Below are positions 43,868 to 52,755 of a stretch of 64,000 bases of DNA, piece by piece. This DNA is from an uncultured Desulfobulbaceae bacterium. GTDB taxonomy: Bacteria; Desulfobacterota; Desulfobulbia; Desulfobulbales; Desulfobulbaceae. Positions within the stretch are counted from its first letter, which is position 1; the number at the start of each line of letters is the position of its first letter. Position numbers and translations under genes: made by a program. The notes under the pieces are model-generated. The model searched no databases. It saw nothing but the letters and a program-made list of their open reading frames with translations, and was not told the origin of the DNA. The DNA lies in the NCBI GenBank assembly GCA_947259225.1, contig CAMYLK010000006.1, forward strand, positions 62,001 through 126,000, given 5' to 3'.

Positions 43868-44629
43868 GTGCTGCGTGTTATTTTTAGATTGGCCCTCATT
43901 TTTGTTGTTGCTTTCGCCGGTGTAAAGGTGGGATACAACAGGCTTGAAAACCATTTGTTATCATCAGTGCCTGAGGTAAAGGTTGCGCAAACCGGGCCTG
44001 CAGCAAATAAAGTTGAAATATTACGGAAGCCTCTTGATTATAAAATTATACTTGACCGTAATATTTTCGGTGCGGCTCTTGAGAAAACAGATATAACTGA
44101 AAATACAAAGCCGGTTGAGGATCTACAGCCGACAAAACTTAAACTGGCCCTGATGGGAACTGTTTCGGGGGACCAGAATGGTTCCAGAGCAATAATATCT
44201 GATGAAACATCAAAAAAACAGGATATATACGGAGTGGGCGACACCATTCAAGGTGCTAAGATTAAAGCGATTGAGCGCAGAAGGGTGGTCCTGAATGTCA
44301 ATGGTCGTGATGAGGTCTTGAATATCAAGGAACGGGAAGGGGGAGGTACAAGGAACACCAGGCTTTCTTCTTCTCCGACATCATCGGAAGAGAGGAAAAC
44401 CTTAAGGGACAGATTATCCCTCAGGCGGCCTCTTGTACGGCCTGAAACCAAGACCAGGCAACGCACTCCGGTAAGATCATCAGGAAGGAGAAACTTGCGA
44501 GGGGTTGCGCCGCCTGGAGCTGATGCGGATGAGTTAATTGAAATGACTGATGATGACCTGCTTGAGGACCCACAGATGATGGAAGAAGAGAATATTGAAG
44601 AGCCGGAATTGTTGGATGAGGAGCAATAA
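43868..44629 (+). CDS. gspC: type II secretion protein GspC, no PDZ domain
   Basis: 253 residues from GTG 43868. An N-terminal membrane helix (RVIFRLALIFVVAFAGVKVGY) is followed by the homology region: IILDRNIFGAAL, LKLALMGTVSGDQNGSRAIISD, VGDTIQGAKIKAIERRRVVLN, which binds the secretin. Where many GspC proteins carry a PDZ domain there is an Arg/Ser-rich linker (about 160-215) and a very acidic tail (DDDLLEDPQMMEEENIEEPE). It links the inner-membrane platform to GspD, which follows directly. Confidence 0.85.
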   Translation: MLRVIFRLALIFVVAFAGVKVGYNRLENHLLSSVPEVKVAQTGPAANKVEILRKPLDYKIILDRNIFGAALEKTDITENTKPVEDLQPTKLKLALMGTVSGDQNGSRAIISDETSKKQDIYGVGDTIQGAKIKAIERRRVVLNVNGRDEVLNIKEREGGGTRNTRLSSSPTSSEERKTLRDRLSLRRPLVRPETKTRQRTPVRSSGRRNLRGVAPPGADADELIEMTDDDLLEDPQMMEEENIEEPELLDEEQ

Positions 44630-44634
44630 GATAA

Positions 44635-46989
44635 ATGGATATTATGCATAAAATACGTAAGCAGATGAAATCAGGTTCGTTGTGTCCCTATTTTTCACTG
44701 GCCAGGAGAGTATCGGTTTTTGTTTTGGTAATTTGCTGTATGTACAGTGTATCAACGGTCAAATCGAATGTTGCCGCCCAGGAACTTGGAGATAAATCTC
44801 AGCAGTATGTGACAATCGATTTCAATGATGTGGACATTAATCTTTTCATAAAATATATCAGTGAGCTGACAGGGAAGAATTTTATCATCGACCGGACGGT
44901 TAAGGGCAAAGTGACTATTATCTCCCCAACCAGGATTTCGGTGGAAGACGCCTACCATGTTTTTGAATCGGTGCTCGAAGTCCACGGGTTTACAACCGTA
45001 CCAAGCGGGTCGGTAATCAAAATCATCCCTTCGGTCCAGGCGCGTTCAAAAAGTATCGCGACCATACGGGAACACGAAATGCTCTATCCGGAAGACAAGG
45101 TTGTAACCCAGCTGATCAACCTGAAGCATACCAATCCCGATGATGTTAAAAAGATACTCTCTCCTCTTGTTTCAAAGACCAGTGTTGTTATTGCCCACAC
45201 TGATTCAGGGATGCTGATAATTACTGATGTTCTGTCTAATATTAACCGTCTGCAGGAAATAATCGGGGCCATTGATGTTCCTTCCGTGGGTGAGGAGTTG
45301 GTCGTCTTGCCACTGGAGCATGCCTCGGCGGATACGATCAGCAAATCGATAATGCAGCTTTTTCAGAGGACAGCGGTCAAAGGGGCGAAACGACTTCAAG
45401 TCGTGAAAATCATTCCTTATGAGCGGACCAACTCTCTTATTATCTTTGCGTCAAAGGTGAATATCCAGAAGATCAAGGACCTCGTTGCCAGAATAGATGT
45501 AGAGATGGAAAGGGGGACGGGAAATATCCAGGTGTATTATCTGCAGCATGCTAACTCCGAGGAGTTGATAAAGGTACTGACCAACCTTCCCGGCGATGCT
45601 TCGACTGATCCAAAAACAAAAGTGGCAGCCAAGAAGGCTCCCCCGATTTCAAAAAATGTCAAGATCATGGCCGACCCTGAAACGAATTCGCTCATAATCA
45701 TCGCGCCCAGGGATGAATATCTTGTCCTTGAAAGCGTTATCCAGAAACTCGATATCCCGCGCAGGATGGTATACCTGGAAGCACTGATTATGGAAGTCAG
45801 TGTTACCAAAGCGTACGAGTTCGGTATCGATTGGGGTGGAGGGGGAGAATTTGATGATGGAACCGGGAAGCTGTTCAGTGGCTTCAGTGGATCTGAGAGC
45901 CCGGCCTATCCATTGATCGGGGGCATTACTTCGGACCCTGCCGTCCTGGCGAGCGGTTTCACCTTCGGGGTGCTCAAGCAGGGAGTAAAGATAGGTAATG
46001 TTTTTTTCCCGGACCTCGCAGCCGTGATAAACGCTTATAAGGATGATTCGGATATAGAGATTATCTCAACCCCCCAGATACTCACCTCGGATAACAAGGA
46101 AGCGGAGATCAAGGTGGGGCAGAATGTTCCCTATATCACGAGCCAGAACACAACTACAGCCCAGCAGGACTACACCAATTATGAGTACAAGGATGTGACG
46201 ACAACGCTGAAGATACTTCCCCAGATCAACCAGTCGGACCTGCTGCGTCTTGATATAGGGGTTGAAGTCATCAAGCTGCAGTCCCTGAATGAAGGCAGGC
46301 CGATTACTTTTACCCGGACAGCGAATACGACCGTTGTGGTGTATAATGAGGAAACCGTTGTTATCGGAGGGATTATCGGGCAGGATACCACCCAGGATGA
46401 ACGAAAGGTTCCCTTTCTCGGTGATATACCCCTGCTCGGCTGGCTGTTCAAGAACCATGGTCAGAAAAATGAAAAAGTAAACCTTTTTATTTTTATAACG
46501 CCGCATATTGTGGAAAACCCGGCAGAACTTGCTTCCATGTATTATAAGAAACGGGATGTGATGGAGTACGTCAAAAAAGGGTCCAGCGCAATTCCTGACT
46601 GGAAATTTGAAAAGGAGCCCAACAAAAATCATGCGGTTGCACTGTCGGACCTGGGTTTTGACAGCCTGCAGAAAAAAGATTACGTGAAAGCACGCCAGTA
46701 TTTCAACCAGGCCCTCAAAATTGATCCGGAAAACCCGTATGCCCTGTTGAACATGGGGGTGGTTGATGAGGAACAGGGGAACCTGCAAGGTGCCGCGGAG
46801 ATGTACAGACGGGTCATTGAACTGAAACTGCCGGAACCAAAAGTAGACGGCACACCCGCTGACGCAGACCTGCAGCTTATGGACCTGAAAAAGGTTGCCG
46901 AGGAAAACCTCAGGAACCTGGATATCACTAACAGCTCCGTGCCGGTCCCGCCGCCACCAGCACCTGATGCCGAGGCGCCGAGCCTATGA
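44635..46989 (+). CDS. gspD: type II secretion secretin GspD with C-terminal TPR extension
   Basis: 784 residues. A long N-terminal signal (RRVSVFVLVICCMYSVSTVK) is followed by N0 (VTIDFNDVDINLFIKYISEL), three N domains with repeated LKHTNPDDVKKIL-type blocks (120-380), and the secretin domain (about 390-640: EIISTPQILTSDNKEAEIKVG, VIGGIIGQDTTQDERKVPFL, FIFITPHIVE). After the channel domain about 130 residues form TPR repeats (FDSLQKKDYVKARQYFNQAL) and a Pro-rich end; standard GspD ends soon after the S-domain. The extension may replace or recruit a pilotin. gspE starts inside its stop region (ATGA). Confidence 0.9.
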   Translation: MDIMHKIRKQMKSGSLCPYFSLARRVSVFVLVICCMYSVSTVKSNVAAQELGDKSQQYVTIDFNDVDINLFIKYISELTGKNFIIDRTVKGKVTIISPTRISVEDAYHVFESVLEVHGFTTVPSGSVIKIIPSVQARSKSIATIREHEMLYPEDKVVTQLINLKHTNPDDVKKILSPLVSKTSVVIAHTDSGMLIITDVLSNINRLQEIIGAIDVPSVGEELVVLPLEHASADTISKSIMQLFQRTAVKGAKRLQVVKIIPYERTNSLIIFASKVNIQKIKDLVARIDVEMERGTGNIQVYYLQHANSEELIKVLTNLPGDASTDPKTKVAAKKAPPISKNVKIMADPETNSLIIIAPRDEYLVLESVIQKLDIPRRMVYLEALIMEVSVTKAYEFGIDWGGGGEFDDGTGKLFSGFSGSESPAYPLIGGITSDPAVLASGFTFGVLKQGVKIGNVFFPDLAAVINAYKDDSDIEIISTPQILTSDNKEAEIKVGQNVPYITSQNTTTAQQDYTNYEYKDVTTTLKILPQINQSDLLRLDIGVEVIKLQSLNEGRPITFTRTANTTVVVYNEETVVIGGIIGQDTTQDERKVPFLGDIPLLGWLFKNHGQKNEKVNLFIFITPHIVENPAELASMYYKKRDVMEYVKKGSSAIPDWKFEKEPNKNHAVALSDLGFDSLQKKDYVKARQYFNQALKIDPENPYALLNMGVVDEEQGNLQGAAEMYRRVIELKLPEPKVDGTPADADLQLMDLKKVAEENLRNLDITNSSVPVPPPPAPDAEAPSL

Positions 46990-48677
46990 AATCACTGGGC
47001 CAGGTTCTCATAGATTCTTTCGACCTGCCTCCCGACAGCCTTGATGAGGCCCTGGCTGTTCAGCAGGAAAAGGGTGGCAGGATCGGGGAAATTCTTGTTC
47101 AGCAGAAAAACGTATCTCCAGACGACCTTCTGCAAGCCCGTAGTGAGCAGTGTGGCCTGGAATTGATCAGACATCTTCCGCCGAATCTCGATCCATTTTT
47201 CACTTCCCGGGTTCCTATTCATTACCTGAAAAAGTTTAAAATGATCCCGGTTGCCACGCCGGAAGAGTCATATATCGCTGTGGCAGATCCTTTTTATTTC
47301 CAGCAGGTGGATGACCTGCAGCGCGTTTTGAACTGGGACGGAATGCAGATATATCTTGCTTCTCAGGAGGAAATTTACAAAGCGATCAACATTGCCTATG
47401 ACAAAACCAGCCAGGATCATGCGGACCAGGTTATGCAGGACATGGACATAGAAGATCCGGAAGCTATTATCTCTGAGATTGAGGAGACAGCAGACCTTCT
47501 GGATGACACCAGTGACGCGCCGGTCATCAAACTTGTCAACCTTATGCTTTCACAGGCAGTGCGGGACAATGCCAGTGATATCCATATTGAACCGTATCAG
47601 GACATGGTCAAGATCCGCAAGCGGGTCGACGGTATTCTCTACGATATGTATACGCCACCCAAGCATGTGCAGTCAAAGCTTGTCTCACGTGTCAAAATCA
47701 TGGCCAAGCTGGATATCGCCGAAAAGAGATTGCCCCAGGACGGAAGAATTGAGATAAGGATCGCGGACCGAAACGTTGATATACGTGTCTCAACCCTTCC
47801 CACATCTTTCGGGGAACGGGTGGTCATGCGTCTGCTGGACAAGTCCAACGTACTGCTGTCCCTTACAGACCTGGGTATGTCGGAAAGGGACCTTAACACC
47901 TTTCTCCAGCTTATCAAGGCCCCGCACGGCATTATTCTGGTTACCGGCCCCACCGGCAGCGGAAAAACCACAACGCTGTACTCTGCCCTGAGTATTCTCA
48001 ACAAACCGGACATTAATATCATCACCGTCGAGGATCCGGTGGAATACCAGATAAAAGGGATCAGCCAGGTTCAGGTCAATCCCAAGATCGACCTGACCTT
48101 TGCAAACGGCCTGCGGACCATTGTCCGTCAGGACCCGGACATTATCCTGGTCGGGGAGATTCGTGATCTGGAGACAGCTGAGATAGCTATACAGGCGGCC
48201 CTGACAGGGCATCTTGTTTTTTCGACCCTGCACACCAATGATTCGGCCAGCGCCGTAACCCGGCTTATTGATATGGGTGTCGAATCATTCCTGGTTTCAT
48301 CATCAGTAAATGCCATCCTTGCCCAGCGGCTGGTTCGAAAAATATGCGAGCAATGTAAGGAACCCTTTAATCCGGGCAGTGAGTTCCTTGCCCAGGTGGG
48401 GCTCACAACTGAAGACCTTGGTGGCCGCCCCCTGCATCGTGGACGGGGATGTACGGAATGCCTCCATACCGGATACCAGGGCAGGATCGGCATTTTTGAA
48501 CTGATGATCCTGACCGACGAACTCAAGAATTTCATCCTTACCACCTCTGATTCCAATCAGATACGACAAAAGGCCCTCTCTTCATCGTCCGATTCAATGT
48601 TGACCCTGCGCCAGGACGGACTACAGAAAATCCTGGCCGGCCAGACCACTCTGGAAGAGGTGTTCAGGGTGACCTGA
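46986..48677 (+). CDS. gspE: type II secretion ATPase GspE
   Basis: 563 residues. MshEN domain at 1-150 (GQVLIDSFDLPPDSLDEAL), then the linker and RecA-like motor: Walker A VTGPTGSGKTTTLYS near residue 321, Asp box ITVEDPVEYQI, Walker B DPDIILVGEIRDLETAEIA, His box FSTLHTNDSASA, and the tetra-Cys zinc site (CEQCKEP and CTECLHT). It powers pseudopilus growth. It overlaps gspD by 4 bases and ends the plus-strand run. Confidence 0.95.
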   Translation: MKSLGQVLIDSFDLPPDSLDEALAVQQEKGGRIGEILVQQKNVSPDDLLQARSEQCGLELIRHLPPNLDPFFTSRVPIHYLKKFKMIPVATPEESYIAVADPFYFQQVDDLQRVLNWDGMQIYLASQEEIYKAINIAYDKTSQDHADQVMQDMDIEDPEAIISEIEETADLLDDTSDAPVIKLVNLMLSQAVRDNASDIHIEPYQDMVKIRKRVDGILYDMYTPPKHVQSKLVSRVKIMAKLDIAEKRLPQDGRIEIRIADRNVDIRVSTLPTSFGERVVMRLLDKSNVLLSLTDLGMSERDLNTFLQLIKAPHGIILVTGPTGSGKTTTLYSALSILNKPDINIITVEDPVEYQIKGISQVQVNPKIDLTFANGLRTIVRQDPDIILVGEIRDLETAEIAIQAALTGHLVFSTLHTNDSASAVTRLIDMGVESFLVSSSVNAILAQRLVRKICEQCKEPFNPGSEFLAQVGLTTEDLGGRPLHRGRGCTECLHTGYQGRIGIFELMILTDELKNFILTTSDSNQIRQKALSSSSDSMLTLRQDGLQKILAGQTTLEEVFRVT

Positions 48678-48706
48678 ATAATTACAGGAAAAGTACTAAG
48701 CGTAAT

Positions 48707-49933
48707 TTACCTGATCAGCTGGTTCATCTCAAAGATGGGCAGCAGGATGGAAACCACTATAAAGCTGACGAGCACACCCATGACAAGGATCATGACCGGT
48801 TCGATCAGGGATGTAAGAGCCATGATTTTTGTTTCAACCTCTTTTTCATAACTGTCGGCAACCTTGTTGAGCATTTTTTCCAGGGCTCCGCTCTGTTCTC
48901 CGACCGCGATCATCTGTACGACCATGGGCATGAACCAGCGGCTTTTTTTCAAGACATTTGATAAACTCCTGCCTTTTTCCAGTTCCTCGGTAGCATCATC
49001 GATAACCTCGGCAAGCAGAACATTGTTGAAGATATTTTTCACAATATGCAAAGCCGTTATAAGCGGCACCCCTGAACTAAGGAGGCTGCCGAGGGTACGA
49101 CCCATCCGGGCCGCTGCAATCTTCATGTTCAGATCTCCGAACAGGGGCAGAGTGAGCTTCAGCCGGTCCCAAATCATTTTACCTTGCGGTTGCCGGACAG
49201 CGAAACGAAGAGCAACAAGCATACCAATCAGGATGATAATGATTGCCCACCAGTAATTTGCCAGGAATCCGCTGAGGCTTATCAGGATAGAGGTCGGCAG
49301 GGGCAGGGCATGCTGCGTATCATCAAAAACCTGGGTTATACTTGGTACAATGAAAGTGATAAGCAGAAAGAGGACTATAGTTCCAACCAGTGCCATGAAG
49401 GCGGGGTATATGAGTGCCGCCCTGATCCTTGATTTCATGGCTTGCTGAGTTTCACCGAAATCGGCAAGCTGCTCGAGCACAACATCCAGTGAGCCTGACG
49501 CTTCACCTGATTTCACCATGTTGACATAGATTCTTGAAAAAAGGCGTGGGTGGTCTGACAGGGCAGAGGTCAGCGAGTTTCCTTCATTAACCGCATCCTT
49601 AATCTGGGCTATTATTTTTTTGAATGTCTGGTTGGTAGTCTGCTCGATCAGGCCACCCAAAGCTGGCACCAGAGGAATGCCTGCCCCAAGCAGGGTGGCA
49701 AGCTGCCGGGTGGCGATGGAGACATCCTGATGCCGGATTCGTTGTCCAACCTGGATAACAGGGATTTTTCGCCCGGTTTTCTTTCTGGCGACCGGAACTG
49801 TCTCCATGATGTCCACCGGGAAATTACCGGCTTGCCTGATCTTGTTGCGCGCAGCTGTCAGGCTGTCGGCATCAATAATGCCCTTTACCTTTTTCCCGGC
49901 TTTATCAAGGGCTGAATATTCGTAAACAGGCAT
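48707..49933 (-). CDS. gspF: type II secretion inner-membrane platform protein GspF
   Basis: 408 residues. MPVYEYSALDKAGKKVKGIIDADS starts both GspF/PilC domains; three membrane helices (about 172-194, 224-245, 380-400) and the repeats RQLATLLGAGIPLVPALGG and GRTLGSLLSSGVPLITAL are diagnostic. It anchors GspE and the pseudopilus base. Unlike the usual E-F order on one strand, it is convergent with gspE (30-base gap). Its own promoter should lie in 49934-50184, where a palindrome sits. Confidence 0.9.
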   Translation of the reverse strand: MPVYEYSALDKAGKKVKGIIDADSLTAARNKIRQAGNFPVDIMETVPVARKKTGRKIPVIQVGQRIRHQDVSIATRQLATLLGAGIPLVPALGGLIEQTTNQTFKKIIAQIKDAVNEGNSLTSALSDHPRLFSRIYVNMVKSGEASGSLDVVLEQLADFGETQQAMKSRIRAALIYPAFMALVGTIVLFLLITFIVPSITQVFDDTQHALPLPTSILISLSGFLANYWWAIIIILIGMLVALRFAVRQPQGKMIWDRLKLTLPLFGDLNMKIAAARMGRTLGSLLSSGVPLITALHIVKNIFNNVLLAEVIDDATEELEKGRSLSNVLKKSRWFMPMVVQMIAVGEQSGALEKMLNKVADSYEKEVETKIMALTSLIEPVMILVMGVLVSFIVVSILLPIFEMNQLIR

Positions 49934-49984
49934 TGGTCAGGTTGTGATGGAGTAAATAAAGTTTTGCAGGTTCATGATTGATGT

Positions 49985-50012
49985 AACATTACCTCATTTG
50001 AGGTATTTATGT
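49985..50012. promoter_or_regulatory. palindromic operator candidate upstream of gspF
   Basis: TACCTCA-TT-TGAGGTA (49990-50005) is a perfect 7-bp dyad. Outer AACAT (49985-49989) and ATGTT (50008-50012) are also mirror images. It lies about 57 bases before the gspF ATG and 173 before the selenoprotein gene, in the shared upstream region. A dimeric repressor site is plausible; the DtxR-type regulator next door is one candidate. Confidence 0.45.
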
Positions 50013-50184
50013 TAAAAATACAAACGTTGAATTACGCTACTATACAGGTTGTCACACAGCTTGAAAATAAAAATTACTGAGATTCGGATGCGGCTGTGTA
50101 TTTGCATACAACACCTGATATGATAAAGTATCTGATACACAAACCCAGCATATATATATTAATATCATTACCAGGGATAAAACC

Positions 50185-50415
50185 ATGAAAATATCGATAG
50201 AATACTGTGTAAAATGAAACTATAGACCGCGTGGCTCCAGTCTGGAGGATGAACTCAGAGAGCAGTTAGGTTCTACTGTAGATGTAAGGCTCATTGGGGG
50301 CGAAAACGGTGTATTTGAGATTACGGTTGAGGGCGACCTTATCTTTGCCAAAAGCCAGCTTGGCCGTTTCCCGAATGACGGAGAGATTATAAATTTAATA
50401 AGGCAGGGTCAATAG
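50185..50415 (+). CDS. SelW/Rdx-family selenoprotein (UGA = Sec11), missed by the ORF track
   Basis: Reading ATG 50185 through one TGA (50215-50217) to TAG 50413-50415 gives 76 residues: MKISIEYCVKU, then NYRPRGSSLEDEL, then VRLIGGENGVFEITVEGDLI and SQLGRFPNDGEIINLIRQGQ. CxxU near the N-terminus, the beta-alpha-beta-beta-beta-alpha pattern and the closing GRFPxxGEI block are those of the Rdx group (SelW, SelT, SelH), small thioredoxin-fold redox proteins. AGGGA lies 7 bases before the ATG. A hairpin with loop AGUCU follows the UGA. If UGA were a stop, only 10 residues would be made. It converges on the DtxR-type gene. Confidence 0.9.
50235..50247 (+). promoter_or_regulatory. bacterial SECIS-like hairpin of the SelW-like gene
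   Basis: CUCC-AGUCU-GGAG: a 4-bp stem with a 5-base loop holding the GU expected by SelB, starting 17 bases after the UGA. The stem is short, so the call depends mostly on position and loop sequence. Confidence 0.55.
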
Positions 50416-50456
50416 AGGATGACAGGCCCACGTTTAAATGCGGAGCTGAAAAAAGT

Positions 50457-50912
50457 CTACTTGCTCGATTTTTCATTACAGAACGCACTGAAATCACGCG
50501 CAAGTTTGCTGCTGTCCATGGGGTGTGACTCTATAAAATCTGTAAAATTGATCATCTGTTCAATGATGACCCGGGGAGCTGCATGTTCCACCTTGCAGGC
50601 GCCGATTTCAGCCACCTCATCGGATATGTTGAGTATCTTGACAAAAAACTGTTTAATTGCATTATGGCGATGAACAACATCCTGGGCAACCTTGCGGCCC
50701 GTTTCGGTCAGCGTAATTGCTTCGTAGGGTGCGTAGTTGATAAGCCCTTTTTTTGAAAGTGAGCGCAGGGCCTCGGTAACGGAGGCACCGCTGACATCAA
50801 GGGATGCGGCAATGTCTTTCCCCCGGGCCACTTGTTTTTCGCTAATTATATTGTAAATTGCCTCAATGTAATCTTCCAGGCTTGCACTGAGCTGTATGGC
50901 TTTTTGAGTCAT
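50457..50912 (-). CDS. DtxR/MntR-family metal-dependent regulator
   Basis: 151 residues from ATG 50912 (MTQKAIQLS); ATG 50990 would add 26 residues unlike the family but has a better AAGGG site. SLEDYIEAIYNIISEKQVARG starts the winged helix; DIAASLDVSGASVTEALRSLSKKGLI is the recognition region; ITLTETGRKVAQDVVHRHNAI and a dimer domain with metal-binding residues (ISDEVAEIGACKVEHA, Cys/Glu/His) follow. Such proteins repress metal uptake when Fe or Mn is abundant. No transport gene is adjacent, so the metal and targets are unknown. Confidence 0.85.
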   Translation of the reverse strand: MTQKAIQLSASLEDYIEAIYNIISEKQVARGKDIAASLDVSGASVTEALRSLSKKGLINYAPYEAITLTETGRKVAQDVVHRHNAIKQFFVKILNISDEVAEIGACKVEHAAPRVIIEQMINFTDFIESHPMDSSKLARDFSAFCNEKSSK

Positions 50913-51060
50913 GGTAAATATGTTTTTTCCCTTGGGATTGGCTGTGTCCTTGACACCCTGCCTTTTTTTCAGGATAGTCAGAAAATACATGGTGCCCTTG
51001 TTACCGTCAAGGATAATGTCTGATTAACGAAGTTCCCGTTCAGGAGGATATGAAGCAGAT

Positions 51061-52755
51061 ATGCTGCAGGAACTGCGCATCGAAAACATGGCTTTGATCG
51101 ACTCGCTGCAGCTCGATTTTTCGAGCAGGGAGAACGGGCTTGCTGTTTTTACTGGGGAAACTGGTGCAGGAAAGTCCATTATACTTCAGGCTATCAATTT
51201 ACTTGCCGGCAGCAGGGGAGCATCTTCCTGGATTCGCAGTGACCGTGACAAGGCGGTCGTTGAAGCATTTTTCGGAGTTGTCGGCAATCAGCCCGAGATA
51301 AAAAGACTTTTTGATGACAATGACATTGACCTTGGTGATGGGTGCATTATCCGTAGAATATTTTCAAAGGACGGCAGGAGCCGTTTTTATGTGAATGACA
51401 GGCTGGTGACAGCACGCCTGGCGGGTGAACTTACGGAAAACCTGGTTAATATAGCTTCGCAGCATGATCATCAGCAACTGCTTGTTCCACGCCGTCATAT
51501 TGATTTCCTAGATACTTTTGGAGAGTTATGGGGCCGCCGGCACGAATTTGAAAAAGTATATAGCCAGTGGCAGCAGCTGCTGTCACGGCTGAACGAATTA
51601 CGTAAACAGGAAAAGGATAAAGATCAACGGAGAGATTTCCTTTCCTTTCAGTTCAGGGAAATTCAGGATGCAGGAATAACCACTGATGAGGATCTGGATC
51701 TTGAACAGGAACGCAATCGCCTGAAATCATCCACCGCCCTCGGGGAGCTGGCCGGCAAAAGTTATGATCTGCTGAAAGACAGAACCCTTGAGAAGCTTGC
51801 CCTTGTTCGTAAAAACATGGAGCAGGTTGCAGCCCTTGATGAAAGCGCGCAGGTCCTGTCCGGTCGAATTATGTCTGCATGTTATGAAATTGAGGACCTT
51901 AAATCCGCACTGCAGGAATATCTGGATTCCATCCCCTCTGATCCCCGCAGGCTTGATCAGGTCAATGAAAGGCTGGCCCTGCTGAAACAGCTGCAGCGCA
52001 AATACGGTCCTACTCTGGATAATGTTCTGGAGTATGGTGTGAAGGCAGAGAAGGAACTGGCCTCCCTTGACAGTCTGGAAAAACAGATAACAGATCTGGA
52101 AAATGAAAGGCTTGAACTTGACAGGACTGCCAGGGAGCTGGCACATGATCTTTCTTCTGGCCGGAAGAAGGCAGCAGGAAAACTCTCTTCTGCGATGCAG
52201 AACGAACTGTCCACCTTAAGTTTTCCGCAGGCGATTTTCGAGGTTGCGTTTGCAGATACTGAGGATTCGGTTAATGGGACGGTGCAGGCTACCGGTATCG
52301 ATCAGGTGGAATTCCTGTTTTCCGCAAACCCGGGTGAACCTGCCAAACCCCTGGCAAAGGTTGCTTCAGGTGGTGAGCTTTCGCGTTTGATGCTGGCTAT
52401 GAAATGCCTTCTTGCCAGGCGTGATCATGTAAACACTGTGGTTTTTGATGAGGTGGATGCGGGTATAGGGGGCAAAGCGGCCGAGGCTGTTGCCAGGAAG
52501 ATCGCCGAGCTGTCTGAGCATCATCAGGTACTGTGCATAACTCATCTTCCCCAAATTGCCGCATCCGCCCATGAACACTTCATGGTGGAAAAGTCTGTTG
52601 TAGAGGGCAGGACAATGACAACGATAACGACCCTTGGCAAGGAAAAAAGAGTTATGGAACTCGCGCGTATGCTCGGCGGTGATACCCTGACGGAACAGAC
52701 TGTTGCCTATGCCAGAGAATTGGTGGAGTCCAACCCGGTGCAGAAGGGACAATGA
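51061..52755 (+). CDS. recN: DNA repair protein RecN
   Basis: 564 residues, SMC-like: Walker A FTGETGAGKSIILQAINLL at residue ~28, a central coiled coil (about 155-375), the ABC signature KVASGGELSRLMLAMK, Walker B TVVFDEVDAGIGGKAAEAVA and LCITHLPQIAASA. RecN holds and aligns broken DNA during double-strand break repair. Length is normal. It overlaps the next gene by 4 bases. Confidence 0.95.
   Translation: MLQELRIENMALIDSLQLDFSSRENGLAVFTGETGAGKSIILQAINLLAGSRGASSWIRSDRDKAVVEAFFGVVGNQPEIKRLFDDNDIDLGDGCIIRRIFSKDGRSRFYVNDRLVTARLAGELTENLVNIASQHDHQQLLVPRRHIDFLDTFGELWGRRHEFEKVYSQWQQLLSRLNELRKQEKDKDQRRDFLSFQFREIQDAGITTDEDLDLEQERNRLKSSTALGELAGKSYDLLKDRTLEKLALVRKNMEQVAALDESAQVLSGRIMSACYEIEDLKSALQEYLDSIPSDPRRLDQVNERLALLKQLQRKYGPTLDNVLEYGVKAEKELASLDSLEKQITDLENERLELDRTARELAHDLSSGRKKAAGKLSSAMQNELSTLSFPQAIFEVAFADTEDSVNGTVQATGIDQVEFLFSANPGEPAKPLAKVASGGELSRLMLAMKCLLARRDHVNTVVFDEVDAGIGGKAAEAVARKIAELSEHHQVLCITHLPQIAASAHEHFMVEKSVVEGRTMTTITTLGKEKRVMELARMLGGDTLTEQTVAYARELVESNPVQKGQ

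Noticed and set aside
46066-46788. 240-residue minus-strand ORF opposite gspD
   Set aside because: Antisense to the secretin domain, which is clearly the coding strand.
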